From the NCBI GenBank assembly GCA_015143295.1, contig CM026571.1, positions 5,599,501 through 5,663,500 of the forward strand: DNA of 64,000 nucleotides, written 5' to 3'. This DNA is from Tetracentron sinense. Its lineage: Eukaryota; Streptophyta; Magnoliopsida; Trochodendrales; Trochodendraceae. Position 1 is the first letter of the stretch, and each line of letters opens with the position of its first letter. The translations under genes and the position numbers were made by a program. The notes beneath the pieces were generated by a model. That model worked only from the letters and a program-made list of their open reading frames with translations. It did not search any database and had not been told where the DNA came from. Positions 20,891 through 33,844 of the stretch are shown here, piece after piece.

Positions 20891-21989
20891 TCTAAAAGTT
20901 CTGTAAAAGATGTAACAAGAAGCTATGAGAATCTGTTCTGAAAGATAAAGTAAATGTTTTGTTCTGTTCTGAAAATGAAATATTCTGTTCTAAAAGTGAA
21001 ATGTTATGTTAAGTTCTGAAAGTAAAATGTTATGTTCTTTTCTGTTCTGAAAGTGAGAAAAAAAAAGGTAAAGAGAAATGTATGTGTTAAATGAGTAATT
21101 TGTTATGTTCTAGTTAATGGACTCTTACCCTTGTATGGTAAGGCATTAGTAATCTGTTCCGTTATATTCTGAAAGTGAGGTGATTGTAAAGAGTAAAGGA
21201 TGTGAAATATGGTAATTGTAAAGATATGATGAATGTGTGAAATATGTGTTTTGAAAAGTGAAGGATAGGATGAAAATGATGAAAGTATGGTTTTAAAGGA
21301 AAAGTTCGAAAAACATGTGATTTGAAAGTATATACAAATGCTATTGAAATGAGATTTGAAATGTGTTGATCGAAGTAGGATTTTGAAAAGATATGCACAT
21401 GTTGGTTTTAAAAAGGATTATGGTTTCCGCTCTTAGATTTAAAGCATATTTGATTCCGCCTAGTTCCATATCAAACTGCCTTATTCTATTAATATGCAAG
21501 CATGTCATGATAGATATTCCTAACATGGTTAACTAGTAGTTTGTAGATGTTGAGTATTTTATGCTCAACCATTCATTTTATGTCGGCAGGTCTAATTGAC
21601 ATTTGCAACCCAGAGCTATGGGTTGAAGAAGAGTAAGTGGAAGAGGATCCTACTTGGGGGGTAATCTTGTGAAGAGAGGGTCTTGACAGGAGACCCTATT
21701 ATTACTGTTTTGAGTGATGTGAGGGAGAAACATGTATTTTAGGTTTTCTTTTGGGATTTTGTATCGGGTTGAGCTAGTAACTCAAGCAATAGATTTGATG
21801 TACATGTTAATTGACTCTTGTGATCAGAATACAGTTAAATTATTAAGAAATTTTCAGGTTCGCCTTTTAGCGTGCCTTATATGCTCTTGCAAGATGGTTT
21901 GATAAGATAAGTCACGAGCTAAAAGTCTCCTAACTTTTAGGGGGGATTTTGAGTCGTTAAAAAATTTTGTTTTAAAGTTTTAACTTAAA

Positions 21990-24000
21990 AATATGTAGTG
22001 AGTTGAAATTACCTTATAATACATGTCCCTACTTTTTCTCTTGAAAAGTAAGGATAGCGTAGAGAGGGTATGCCTCTTCGTTGAGAGACCAAGGAGGGAG
22101 CATGAGATAAGATAAGGATAATGATAAGGATTTGAAGGAGTCTTGGAGATATTGAGAGATTATTGTTAGTTGTAGTTGATACTAACTTTTCTCATGTAAA
22201 ATAAGATAACATAATATCTTAATTTTTTCTTATATGAAGTTACGGACAAAATAAGAAAAATATAAAAAAAAATCTCCCTTACTAACTATAAGATACCATA
22301 AAATTGGGACTCATTAAGAATATTGGAAAAAAATCAACCAACTTTTTAACCCCGCTTCTCTCATTATAATAGTAGAGAAGTAGTAGATATATATAAGGTT
22401 AGATTGTTGAACCCCCAAGGTTAGTGAATCTTAATCATGGTTAATAAGGGTTAAAAGGGAGACGTGTTGGCCTCGTAGTTGGCTGTGATCCGATCTCGTT
22501 TCTCAGTGTCACATATCACATTTAAATATGAGTAGTGAATAGCCCACCCGCATTCGACTACATAATCAAATGCATTTCCATTTCATCCTCTTTAATTTTG
22601 GTTAAGCTTAACTAACATAAAGTTAATATTTTTTTAATTTTTTTATAAAAACCAAAGTTAAATGGATGAACCTTAGGGTTGAGTGAATCTTAATTACGGT
22701 TAATAAATTTTCAAAGAGGAACAGAGACCAATGGGGACCAACATTTCATCATACAATGGAAATGCGCTGTAAGTTAAGCATTTTCTTTTTAAAATCATTA
22801 GGGAAGTGATTTAAAACTCTCAGATATATAGTATTGAGAGTTGGGTCGTCCAATTCAAAATCCAACGGCAATTTTAAACTTTAAAGTTAATATTTTTTAA
22901 TAAAAATCAATGGTTGAATCCTAAGGGTTAGTGAATCTTAACCATAATTAAGAGATATTAAAAGGGGCACATATTGACATGTGGGATGGAACGGGACTCC
23001 TTAGAGTCAGGTTGTAAAAGTACAAAGTGTCAAGCTTTATAAGTCTTTTTTCTTTTGGGAGGTGAATGGCTTTTTTTTCGGTGGAGGATATCATTTACTT
23101 AGGTTAGTACAAGTTAGTGGTTAGCATTGGAGATTGGAGCTCTTGCTATTCATCACCGGGGAGAATTTTGGAGCGGGGTTATGATTAAAAATATAATGAG
23201 ACGTTTTTGAAATTCAAGTATAGGATTGAGTTTTCAACCAATAACACAGAAAATTTTACCTGAAAAAGATCTGACTCAGCATATTCAATTTGATAATGAT
23301 AAAACTTACAAGAACTCCCAACTCCGTGTTTTCTTAAAAACTAAAAACAAAGAGAGCAAAATCAAATCAAATTGATATTGACAGACCCTTCTGGGGTTGA
23401 AGATCTTACAATTTTCGAAAGTATCACAACTCCCATCACTCATTTTTTTCCCATTTCCATTCAAGATTACGTCCTTATAAAGTTTGGCACTTCACACTTT
23501 ATTATAGTAGGTGGTAGGAAATTTGAGTCACTTTATCCACCATCATGAGATTTCAAGTCTTATCATTTTTTATGGGATTTGAAATCATTCATTTTGTTGC
23601 ATTTCAAGTCTTATGAGAATTGCAACCCCAAGAGACGAAAGCATGATACATCTAGTTTTCAAAAGAGAAGCATATTGTCAAATGACAAAACTTGCAAAGT
23701 ACCGAAGTTTTATAAGTTCCAGCAAAAGAACATACCCTTAAAATGTATCTAGGCCGCCCATTGACTACTGAATTCAGAGACATTACAAAAATGTTTAGGT
23801 CATTGTTAGACTGAAATATCCCCTTTATCACCTAGTCATGTACCATGTGCACAATACACAATATATGTTGCAATATAGATAGACCCAGCCAAAACACAAC
23901 CCGCAACAGGAGAAATTGACCTTACGGGAAATGACTAGACTAATGCTAACAGAGAAAATCGCATATTACAGTTACAATAGATTCCAACTAGTGCATGAGT
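21990..24000. other. Intergenic sequence with MITE relics
   Basis: No gene is recognised. Decayed pieces of the foldback MITE core (ggttagattgttgaaccc, gtgaatcttaatcatggtta and similar) occur near 22380-22470, 22600-22710 and 22880-22970. The right part, from about 23700, is the 3' flank of the minus-strand SGT1 gene. Confidence 0.4.
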
Positions 24001-27000
24001 TTAGTACTCCCATTTTTTCATCTCCATTCCGTCAGGAGCGCTGCCCTCCACCTTCTTTTTACCCACTTCTTTCCAGTTTGTGGACAGCACTGTCCCATTT
24101 GACTCCACCTGTAACATAGCACCAATTTCAGAAACAAAATTTTTTTGTGAATACCATGAACTATAAAATTTAAATGAAATCAATTTTTCTATTTCTTTTT
24201 ATTTTATTTATACATTATTTTTTGTTTGTGTTTTAATGACAGAAAGGGCGGGACTCCACACTCACCTTAGAGAGCCATTACTAGATATTGTCAGATATAT
24301 TCTACTTGAGTCAATTGCATTCTTCTAAGAGCTATAAGGTATTAGTAAAAAAACATATGTATGGGTCTTACAAAAGATTTACTCATGGCTCTCCTAGTGT
24401 CCTCATCGGCATCTTGGTATATGCCCCTGAACAGTTGGTTCAAAGCTGCATCACCATCCAGCTTCTCTTCTTTCTCCTGAAACTCAGAACACCACACAAT
24501 CATCCCTCGACAGAAAAGAGCACGGCTTCAAAAATTGCAGTATATAAGTTTTATAGAAAGGGAACTCAAATAGACATGAAAGCGCTAAAAAAATAAAGCT
24601 ACTAGGTTACTGACAAACCTCCTTCTTCACTTCGGCTTCCAACCTATCCCAATCTACTGCTCTTGATTTTGAAGATGGGTATGTGGGTCTTTGAGATCCA
24701 ATACCTGCAAGTTCAAAACGGGAAGCAAGCGTATCAGACTGATGAGATGGTAGACATAAATGTGAGACAGATAATTGTGCTAAGAATAGAGTCATATTGA
24801 CAACGTGAGGTCCAAGCTACTGCCAATGGGTTTAGGGGTAGACCTTGTTCACTGAAATCCAGACATAATTTTTCCACACAGTATTATTGTATGAGAATCA
24901 AACACTCAAAGTGATGAACAGATTAATAGAACTCCAATCAACAGGAATAAATGCAGCATTTAATTTAAATAATGACATGAACTAAAACGCTTGATACAAA
25001 ATCAAAGCATTGTAAAGGAAAATACTACAAAATTTCATAAAAAAGCGTACTTTATGTTTAGTATACAAGCATATCAACCTACTTGAGGATACATTTATCT
25101 TTTGCGGAACTGCATTTTCCTTGCTAAATTCAAGAGATGACCAGTTAATTGCTTCAGCTTTCGCGAGGCGTATTTCAACTTTAGTAGACAATACTTCATA
25201 TCTGCACTTCTCAGGTATTATCTGTTTGTCACGCAGCCAAACGCCAAAAGAAAAATGACTTAGCGACCAAAATTACAACCCAGAATAAGTGTTGTCAATG
25301 AGGTAGCCTGGTACTCCAGTAGATAGGCTGAAATAGTAAAAACAATAAATTAAAATATATATATCATAGAGGTGGCATAAAACACAGCTTTCCACACCAA
25401 AGATGGGACACATTTGCGATGACAATTTCCTGTAAAATGTGTCAATGCCATCATGTGTCGTATGGAGTTCACTAGGGATGCTAGGAATAAGGAGAAAAGA
25501 AGGATAGCTGGAAGTTATACAAGAAAAAACTTTTTACATGAATTGAAAGGAGTCCTTCAGAGTTTGACAACATACACATATATTCGTATGAAATAGCCAC
25601 AACAAGCAGTCAATAGGTATTCAACAAAGAAAACGATAATAATACATTTTAATTAAAAAAACACGAGAAGGTATTTATTAGCACTGTGAAGTTCATGCAG
25701 TACCTTTCCAAATAAGCGATGTTGAAAAGCATACACATCTTCACCGGAAATGTCAATGGTAACACTTAGCTGCAAGGAAATAACAATTGATGAACTTTTC
25801 AACTTTTCCCTACCCCTATTTGGATGCCGAGAAAATAGGTGAAAACAGAGAGAGAGAGAGAGAGAGTTGTATTAGGGAAACAAATGAAATTCTTTTATTT
25901 TCTAAGTTTTCACCTATTTTTCGGCGAACAAACAGGGGAGTAAAAATATTTGGACATTCAACAGTAAAATCAATGAGTGCACAACACATGGTTAGGGGGG
26001 AGGCATACTATCTGTTCACCAAAGTCCACAACCACATTTTTAGCAGGTATGCCCTTCACATATATTGTCACAACCACTTCCTCCGGCTTCTGGTAGTATC
26101 CATGCCTGTGCAACTATTTTTCATTAGAAAAAATATATAACTGAGAGAACATTATCCTTTTGTAACAACAATCTAAAGACAGGCTGGACAGTGCAAAATG
26201 TTAATACAAAACCAACGTGACAAAAACACGAATACTCCTAAGCAACTTTGATAAGTAGAAATCATGCAACAACAAAAAATTATACACTTGTTCTTTCCTG
26301 AACCATAAAAGTTGCTGTGCGCATTGTAAGCATCGAAAGTGTAACTACCTGTATTTTGGTTCAGTCGATGTTACCACTGTTGTCTGACTGGATACAGCAT
26401 GTCCTGGCCCAGCATCTTTGACAGTTCCTAAGGTTATATCAGATGATTGAGACCCAACAGAAGGAGATACAGCACTTGATGGGCCATTTTGCGTCAATTG
26501 GTTTGGTAGATCACCAGTTTCCTCTGAACAAGCATACAAACTTCATCAGGATAAATAATATACAGGTAAACATGTCAATGAAATACTTAACTAAGAACCG
26601 TAGACGCTTTGTTTCCTCTTATTAGTTCTCTTATTGGCTATTGCCAATCAAAAAATACTCTAAAACATCTCCACTGAATATTGGTCAACTCCAATGATCA
26701 CCATGGAAGCACGGCATGAATGATCCAATCAGGCAGTCAATTTTATATTTTCATCAAGTTGTATACTTAGGAAGATAATTCAACTGATACGAATGAAAAT
26801 CTTAATCAATGGGAAGTTCAGCCATTTCCAATGAAAATGAACCACACTTCACCAAAATAACTAAAAAGACTCCTTTTGAAAACTTGCTCTTATAGCTGTA
26901 TAAAGAATCAATAGCATAAGTCTTGTAGTCCTCTCAGCATTTAAATGTGCATCATAATAAATAACTAAAGAAGCTAAGGTAGTAAAGAGACTAAAAAAGT

Positions 27001-30000
27001 TCATGAAAACAACAACTTTGCAGGGACCAATTTCAAACTGAAGAACAAAACAAATGAATGAAAAGAAAATAACAGAAGAATTCACAGTTTAAATCACAAA
27101 AATGGTATGGAAACAAGAAGAATTTTTGGGCAATTCTTCACTAATTATAGCCTTCAGGTGTACCCACAAGAATAAGGGTTGATGGTTGAATAACTAACTG
27201 AGAGGGTGTCGTAGTTGAAATCAGGGTTACCAAGTTCGCTACATGCTATAGCGAACCGCGAACCCGAACTGGTTCGTGGTTCGGTTCAATTTGGTTCGTG
27301 AAATTGAGCTAACCACATAGTGGTTTCAAAACAATCTTAGTTTGTCAATTTTTTTATTCAAATTCCCTGATATTTTTCTTTAGGTTCGACAAATTTATAC
27401 TTTGAATTCACAAACCATTCATAAAAAAGGCATTTTTTTTTCTTTCAAATAAGTATTTGTAATATATTGTTTACATGCTTAAAATATATATATTTTATAA
27501 TATAATACAAAATATATATTTTGTTTTACATGCTTATGTAGCGAACCAAACTAAAGAACCTAATCAAACTGAAAAATGAATTATCTCCTCCTACCCCTAG
27601 CAAACCGGGTTCACTGTAGAGTTGCGAACCGACGAACCAGGTAACATTGGTTGAAATCAAACAGTTCATGAGTTACAAACAGATGCAATGAAAAGATAAA
27701 ACGTATGTCATCTTGTAGCCACAACGATAAAAAAAATGAGTTCTACCACATGGAGAAAAATACGAAGTCTAAAAAATGGAAGCAGTGATGGAACCATTCT
27801 GCTGGTCAAGATGGAGATCTTGTAAATGGTGTTGTGGCATGAAAACTTTAGGAAGAGATGGGGTGTCTGCTCAGCCGATGGGTTTACCCACAAGGAAATG
27901 TGATACAGACAAGACCATCCACCAATACATTGACTACCGCTAACAAGGACCAATGTTACTTCCCAAGCAGTCATCACTCATCAGTCAACCATTAAAAAAG
28001 TAACTGGAAGCATATAAGAAAAATAAATGCACAGTTGAGTTCATTATACAATCCAAGCACAGTTCCATTTCTACTTTGCAAAGCTGCAAACCCATCTTCC
28101 AATTCCAATTAAACTGTTAAATAACAAATCTTATAATGGAACTTGAATGGTCTACACAAAGCCAGGTACAAAGTACACTCTTCAACTGTCAACCATGAGG
28201 AGATAAACACACTACCTACGAACTTTGATATAACCAGATCTCCTAAGCGCTCCAACAGGGTATGGGAGTTAATCAATCACCAGCACAAGAATGTCAAGGA
28301 TGAAATCATATAAAAAGCAAACAGCGAAAGATCAAGCTCATTTCTAATGACTAGACTATATTGAAATCTAAAATTAATTACCAATGAAAAAAATTTAAAA
28401 TTAATCATAAATGAAAATCCCAAACTCTTGCAAAATGAAATTAACAGGAAAGTAGATACCTGCAATCCGTGCATTACATTCTTTGATCAAATTAGTGAAT
28501 CTTGAATCACTCGATGCCAAAGAAGCACCAATTTCAAGGGCTTCCTTTGCAGTTTGATATTCCTCAAGCTTAATACATGCAGTACTGTAAACACAAACAG
28601 ATTACTGTGAACAATGTAATTACTGAAGGAAGTGTCATGAAGAGAGGCATTTTAAGATTTTTAAAAAATGCATGGACAATCAGAATCATAGTAATTCCCA
28701 GCAAAGAAAAAGATGTGATGTGCAAGGAAAATTCACATTAGCATAATGATAGCAGTAATCGAGATCACTGGATCAGAAAATAAATATTGAAAATAGAATT
28801 AAAACATAGATAAGACTAAAATGACACTGTAAATATAGTTTATTAGATATAAGTATATTACCGAGTAGTGATGTAATGAATGCCAAAAGAAAGAACATAA
28901 TTTAGTTGTTACCACAAGAAAATAGGGAAAAAAAGATATCAAGAGAAAAAGGGGAGAGAGAGAAGTGGATACTCTAGACAAAGTTTCCCCCAAAGCCTTG
29001 ACACATTCATTCTTCTGATCTTCTTTCTATTAGAGAAACCATTGATGCCACTGATATTAAGTAAAATATGTTTTATTTATTTTAAATTAAAATTTGTAAA
29101 ATATGCCTAAACCTTATGTAGGCCTCAAGAGATGCCATTCTCACTAGCGCTTTAGTGCCTTGGTAATGACACCTAAGTGCCACCAAGCAACACGCATCGT
29201 AATAAGCACCTGCTAATACTTCAATACAGGTGCAAGGGTCCCTGCTAAGCAAAGCAGACACCTAGGTTTTCTCCAGGAACACTCTTACAACACTGTCAGA
29301 AACTACATTTTTTTTCGAAATCTATAATTCAATTACTAAAAATAATGTACATAGCATGTATGAAAGTTTAATTGCTGCAAGCCATAGCTTTTCTTATGCA
29401 CAAACCAATCCGGCCCACTGAGTATGTTAAGTGCATTACTTTGATTCAATGATCGTTTATTTGGTCATTTTTCGAAGTCGAAAACCTATATATGAAATTT
29501 TAAAAGAAATGGCTGAAAGCCACACAAAGAAAGCATATGTGCCTCGACATAGATAGATATCTAGTACTTCAAGTCAAGATCAATAAGAAACCCTGTGGAA
29601 TCCTTCAAGTAGAATCCCTGTCTACAAGGAATGAATAAGGTGAACATGCGTTCCCATTACATGAATATGTTCTCAATTCCACGAAAAAGAACAACTGCAA
29701 AACAAAGTACTCCATGACTTCATGCAACCAACAAAACTACCTTAAAGAAAAATTCCTTGTGCTGAGCAAATTAAAGTCTCTACAGTAACTATAAAGTAAC
29801 ACATATTCATATAATCGCAAAAGCTCAAATGAGATTCTAAACAATTACATGCAATCTTAATTCTTATACTCGGAGAGTACGCAATAACTTGAATCAATTA
29901 GTGATGTCAATTACAAAAGTATAACGTACTCACCCTTTACGCAAGTATGCCTTAGCCATCGAAGGATCCAACTCAATCGCTCTGTTTGCATCAGCAACAG

Positions 30001-32623
30001 CCTCTACTCACAAAATATGCACACATTAATCATCAGTTTCCTAAACCAAAAACAATCCACATACCAGAAATGGCAATAGAAATAGCCTAAACAAAAACTC
30101 CAAAAAATATGGGGAAAAAATTGTCTAGTGACCAAGCACCAAGTGGCCAATGTCTCCTTCCCCGGCACTAGAAACGTGGTAGGAGGGGGAGGGGGGGAGT
30201 CGGAATCCTATCATTGCAACATTCTTTATACACTAAGTGGTGCCAATGATCTTTTTCCTTTTACTTAGGCCAAAAAAATAAATGCATTTTGAACAAGGGG
30301 ATTACAAAATAATCCAGTAGAACATGTATTCAACTTTTTGACAGTTGATATAAAGAACAAGTATACAATGCTCATAATACCACGATACAGTATTTAATAC
30401 TACCTTATGTTTATGTCACAACTGACAACATGTATCTCAAATTATTTTCTATTTCTTATACTTAATTCTTTATTATTTTTCACAAGTTTCAAAAAAAATT
30501 CAATGAAAAGTTCAGGTTGTATTGTATTGCCAAAAATGAGCCAAGTAATTCGCGTTATTTTCAGTTCAGTGAGACTTGAGTAGATATATAATTATGGGCC
30601 ATGTGGGCTCGTGCGTCTTCATTAGACCAGATATATTTGGTTTGCTCATTTATATACCCTTAGAAACACCCAATACCCATATAACATCATATGGGCCATG
30701 TGGACTTGTATGTATTCATTATCCCAGAAATCTTTGGTTTTCTCGTTTGTATACCCTTTGAAACACACCCCATACCCACCTTCCTCTCCCCTCCACCACA
30801 CACTCGCACATGCAAGGCACAAACCACATATGTGGTGTCCATCTCCACACACACACACACACACACACATACACACATGCAAGGCACAAACCACATATGT
30901 GGATGTCCACCTCCACACACACGAATGCATACAAGCACACCATACATGAGCACAAACTGACATCCACAACTACATAAACAAGCATGAACTGATTCACTCA
31001 TGTGGAATTAAATTTGCATATAAACGAACAATAAAAAGAGTCTACATTCTTAATTTCCAATATAGAAAAAGTAAGCACTGATATCTTATCATAATTCAAG
31101 AACAAGAGATTGAGAGATCTCGCACGTAAAATCCACTATATAGATTTTTTTTTCTATAACTGTTGGGGTCATAACACGACATAATACCATCAAATAGTAA
31201 AAAGAAACCATAGTGATGCAAATGGAATACAACATAAAGCATTTAATGCATGGATATTGAAGTTAGCATGCCAAAACAAATGTGCAGTTACAGAGGTAGA
31301 ATAAGTGCAATATTAATGTTAAAGAGCTAAGCACCCATATATGAAGAGCTTTACAACCTACAGAGGTTATTTAATTTTGGTACATAAAGTTCCTATAAAA
31401 TGACCGTTGCCATATCTGTGATGCAATTTGAGTCATTGATTCATGTAATGTGAAAGTAACCAATCAGATTTATGGTGAGACCTTTAAATTAATAACTATC
31501 CAATTTGAGTGCCTATATAGAATAGACCTTAATATAACTGAAGATTAATGGCAGCAAGCGGTAAAGTTCAGTAGTTCCCCGTATAAAAAGCAAATGTCAG
31601 TCATGATAAGGCTCGGTGCCTATTAACCTGAACCTGGGTGATAGATCCACAACAATTATAAAGATTTGGTTATATTATATGTAGTTGGCCAAATTATGTA
31701 GGATGATACAGCTCCAATGCAGAAATTGAATCCTTAATTTTGTCCATTGGCATCTTACAATCAACACATTGACTCCCATGAATTTATAATCGCAATGGAA
31801 GGACTAAATTATATTTCAAAAAAATAGTAAATATGTAAGTGGGTTCTCACGAAAGGCATCACAGCTGTTCAAGAACAGATTTTTTTTCCCATTGGTCAAC
31901 ACATCTGTTCCCATGGATTTGTAAACACAATGAATAGATATATTATAAAAACAAGAAACATGTAAGTTGGTTCTAACGAATTCCCGGCTACTCAGCTAGG
32001 CAATCCAATTGGTTGACTTTAGGGATTAAAGCTGTTCAGGAATAGATTTTTCCCATACAACTCAAGGTCTCAAACAAATTAATTATATAAAATCACATGT
32101 TTTAGTTTTCTCAAGCGAATGCCATGAAAATCAACTATAACTAACTCCTAATGAATCAAGCTCTGAATTACAACAATAGTTTGACATTCAAAAGACAAAA
32201 TCAAGATCAAGAAATAACGCAACGAGCAATCCAATAAGAACAAATTTCACATTAAGAAACCCGACGTCCACGAGCAAACCACATATACATCCGTTGTAAG
32301 GTTAGGGCAGAAACGAATGCGAAAACGAGAATTCAATACAAGTAAACAAATTTACGAGGGATGCCGGAAAAAGAACACATGAATACTAAGAAAACAGAGA
32401 CCTAAAACAGTTCAATAAGAAAAAATATCTCGAAGTCTTCGAATACAAGGATAGAACAAATACCAGTGTAGTTCTTGAGCTTGATATTCGCCTGAGCGCG
32501 ATCGGCGAATAAATCGGCGTTTTTAGGGTCCAGTTCGATAGCCTGCGTGTAGAGATCGAGAGCGAGCTCGAAGTTGTCGTCGACGAAGGCTTCTTTCGCC
32601 ATCTTTTCGAGCTCAGGCGCCAT
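24001..32623 (-). CDS. SGT1: SGT1 co-chaperone (TPR-CS-SGS), complete, ten exons
   Basis: SGT1 is a cytosolic/nuclear Hsp90 co-chaperone that works with RAR1 to stabilise NLR immune receptors and binds SCF ubiquitin ligases. Exons on the minus strand: 32623-32464, 30003-29934, 28584-28460, 26523-26349, 26105-26009, 25769-25704, 25221-25083, 24704-24619, 24476-24372, 24108-24001. All borders are GT-AG and the phases agree, giving 376 residues, usual for the family. The TPR domain is residues 1-118 ([38 protein letters not shown]). A variable linker spans 119-176. The CS domain is about 177-270 ([38 protein letters not shown]). The SGS domain is about 285-376 ([49 protein letters not shown]), ending KKWEY. 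Several introns carry MITEs; intron 1 is 2.46 kb. Confidence 0.95.
25813..25938. mobile_element. Tourist-like MITE, copy 2 (SGT1 intron)
   Basis: The ends cccctatttggatgccgaga and tttcggcgaacaaacagggg are inverted repeats of the family at 14941-15086 and 33696-33844. The centre contains a GA-rich run. It lies between SGT1 exons 5 and 6. Confidence 0.6.
27224..27649. mobile_element. 426-bp TIR element with 10-bp TSD in SGT1 intron 3
   Basis: GTTGAAATCA flanks the element exactly at 27214-27223 and 27650-27659. The ends GGGTTACCAAGTTCGC and, reverse-complemented, CAATGTTACCTGGTTCG are imperfect inverted repeats. Repeated gcgaacc/ggttcg phrases lie near both ends, around an AT-rich centre. A 9-11 bp duplication suggests a Mutator-type origin. 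There is no coding capacity. Confidence 0.7.
30594..30915. repeat. Tandem repeats and (CA)n in SGT1 intron 1
   Basis: A segment of about 94 bp starting atgggccatgtgg is repeated twice (about 30594-30687 and 30688-30780). Then acaaaccacatatgtgg with its flank is repeated around a (CA)n tract at about 30846-30869. The overlapping short ORFs are products of the repeats. Confidence 0.75.
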
Positions 32624-33339
32624 TACAGAGCTCTCGAATAAACGATTAACTAGAAAGAAGGATTGGTTGTGATTAATAAATAAACGGAATCAACTTAACT
32701 GGAAGTCGCTGTAAAGGGCAAAGCTGAGGGAAAACAACTTAAGAGGGAAAGCAAAAAAGACGGAGACAATACGACTTCAATGGAGTTTAAATAATAAAGC
32801 TTTTAATCTCCTTGACCTAACAAACTAGGAAACTAATTCTCAGTAGGAGTCAAAATAAAAGAAAGTTCTAAAACTCTAATAAGTAGAAGACTTCTAAGAT
32901 AAAAATAATTCTAAAAAAATAAATCTAAGGTAGGCATGTATGCACACATAAGTGAGAGTGGATCGAATCAGGAAGTCAAGGTGAAGTCTTCCATTTTAGG
33001 GAAAGTTACCTTAGCTGCTCTGTTTCTGAGTTAGGGTTTCAACTGACCATCAAAGTTTTAGGTTTGTATCCATCCAAATAATTTTTGGTGATTTTCGTAA
33101 CCTGACCCGTAACGAATTTTCTGAATTTTTGTTATTTTTATTTCAAAATTATTTTAATCATTCTACCAGTAAAAGTAAAAGTACTGAGAGTATATCAAAC
33201 TTTATGCGGACATAATTATCATTCACCTTATTTTTATAAATTAAACTAAATAAAAAAATTAGTAAATTAAGTAAATAGATTATGACTATGTTAGTGTTTT
33301 CATTCTTTTTTCTTTGACATCTGGGGCATTCGGGAGAGG
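32624..33339. promoter_or_regulatory. SGT1 5' flank and intergenic region
   Basis: The SGT1 5' UTR (minus strand) probably occupies the first 100-150 bp above the ATG at 32623. AT-rich sequence follows, up to the LINE fragment. No specific promoter element could be fixed, and no other gene is visible. Confidence 0.4.
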
Positions 33340-33695
33340 ACAATGTTAGAGAAAGGCTAGATAGGGCTTTATCAAATACAAAATGGTGTTCCCTTTTTTC
33401 ATGTGCTATTGTTCTCCATTTGATTAGTAATGCCTCTGATCATGCCTCTATCTTCCAATCTTATTGGATTTTGAAGGTATGTCGTTTAAACAAAATAAAA
33501 ATAAAAAGAAGAAAAAGTTCAAATTTGAAGCCATGTGGCTTAGGTATGAGGAATGTGCTGCAACAATAGAGGAGGCCTGGGGTATTATTTCCACCAATAG
33601 AGATATGTTTACTGTGTGTGAAAAAATAAAAGCTTGCAGGTTGAATCTTTTGCAATGGAACAAAAGGAGATTTGGCAATGTTCAAAAGAAACTAA

Positions 33696-33844
33696 GGCTA
33701 TATGTTTGGTTGCCGAGAAAATAGGTGAAAACATAGAAAATAAAAGAAAATTTTAGATTTTTAATCCAATTCTTAGTTGTGTTTTTTCCAATTTTCTTTT
33801 CTTTTCCATGTTTTCACTTATTTTCTCGACAACCAAACATAGGG
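33696..33844. mobile_element. Tourist-like MITE, copy 3, TAA duplication
   Basis: A 149-bp element with inverted ends (tatgtttggttgccgagaaa versus tttctcgacaaccaaacata) is flanked by TAA at 33693-33695 and 33845-33847. This fits PIF/Harbinger-type insertion. It interrupts the LINE ORF2, so it arrived after the LINE. Confidence 0.75.

Larger units (their letters stand above)
18339..21962 (+). repeat. Probable solo LTR of a Tekay/Del-like chromovirus
   Basis: The block begins TGTAGAGCCCTGGAATTT and ends ggggggattttgagtcgtta. These are recalled to resemble the ends of very long Tekay/Del LTRs. Inside are a TATA-like cttataaatagaag at about 19500, a transcribed-looking region, and two internal repeat arrays (19326-19390 and 20557-20890). 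No flanking gag-pol or second LTR is in the window, so a solo LTR is the simplest reading. A second similar start (TGTAGAATCCCGGG) at about 18505 makes the left border uncertain. No intact target duplication was found. The short ORFs inside have no recognised domain. Confidence 0.5.

Noticed and set aside
24288..24596. Plus-strand ORF of 102 codons
   Set aside because: It lies opposite SGT1 exon 9 and flanking introns, where the minus-strand reading matches the SGS domain.
30646..31001. Cys/Val-rich ORFs on both strands
   Set aside because: They are produced by the (CA)n tract and neighbouring duplications inside SGT1 intron 1.
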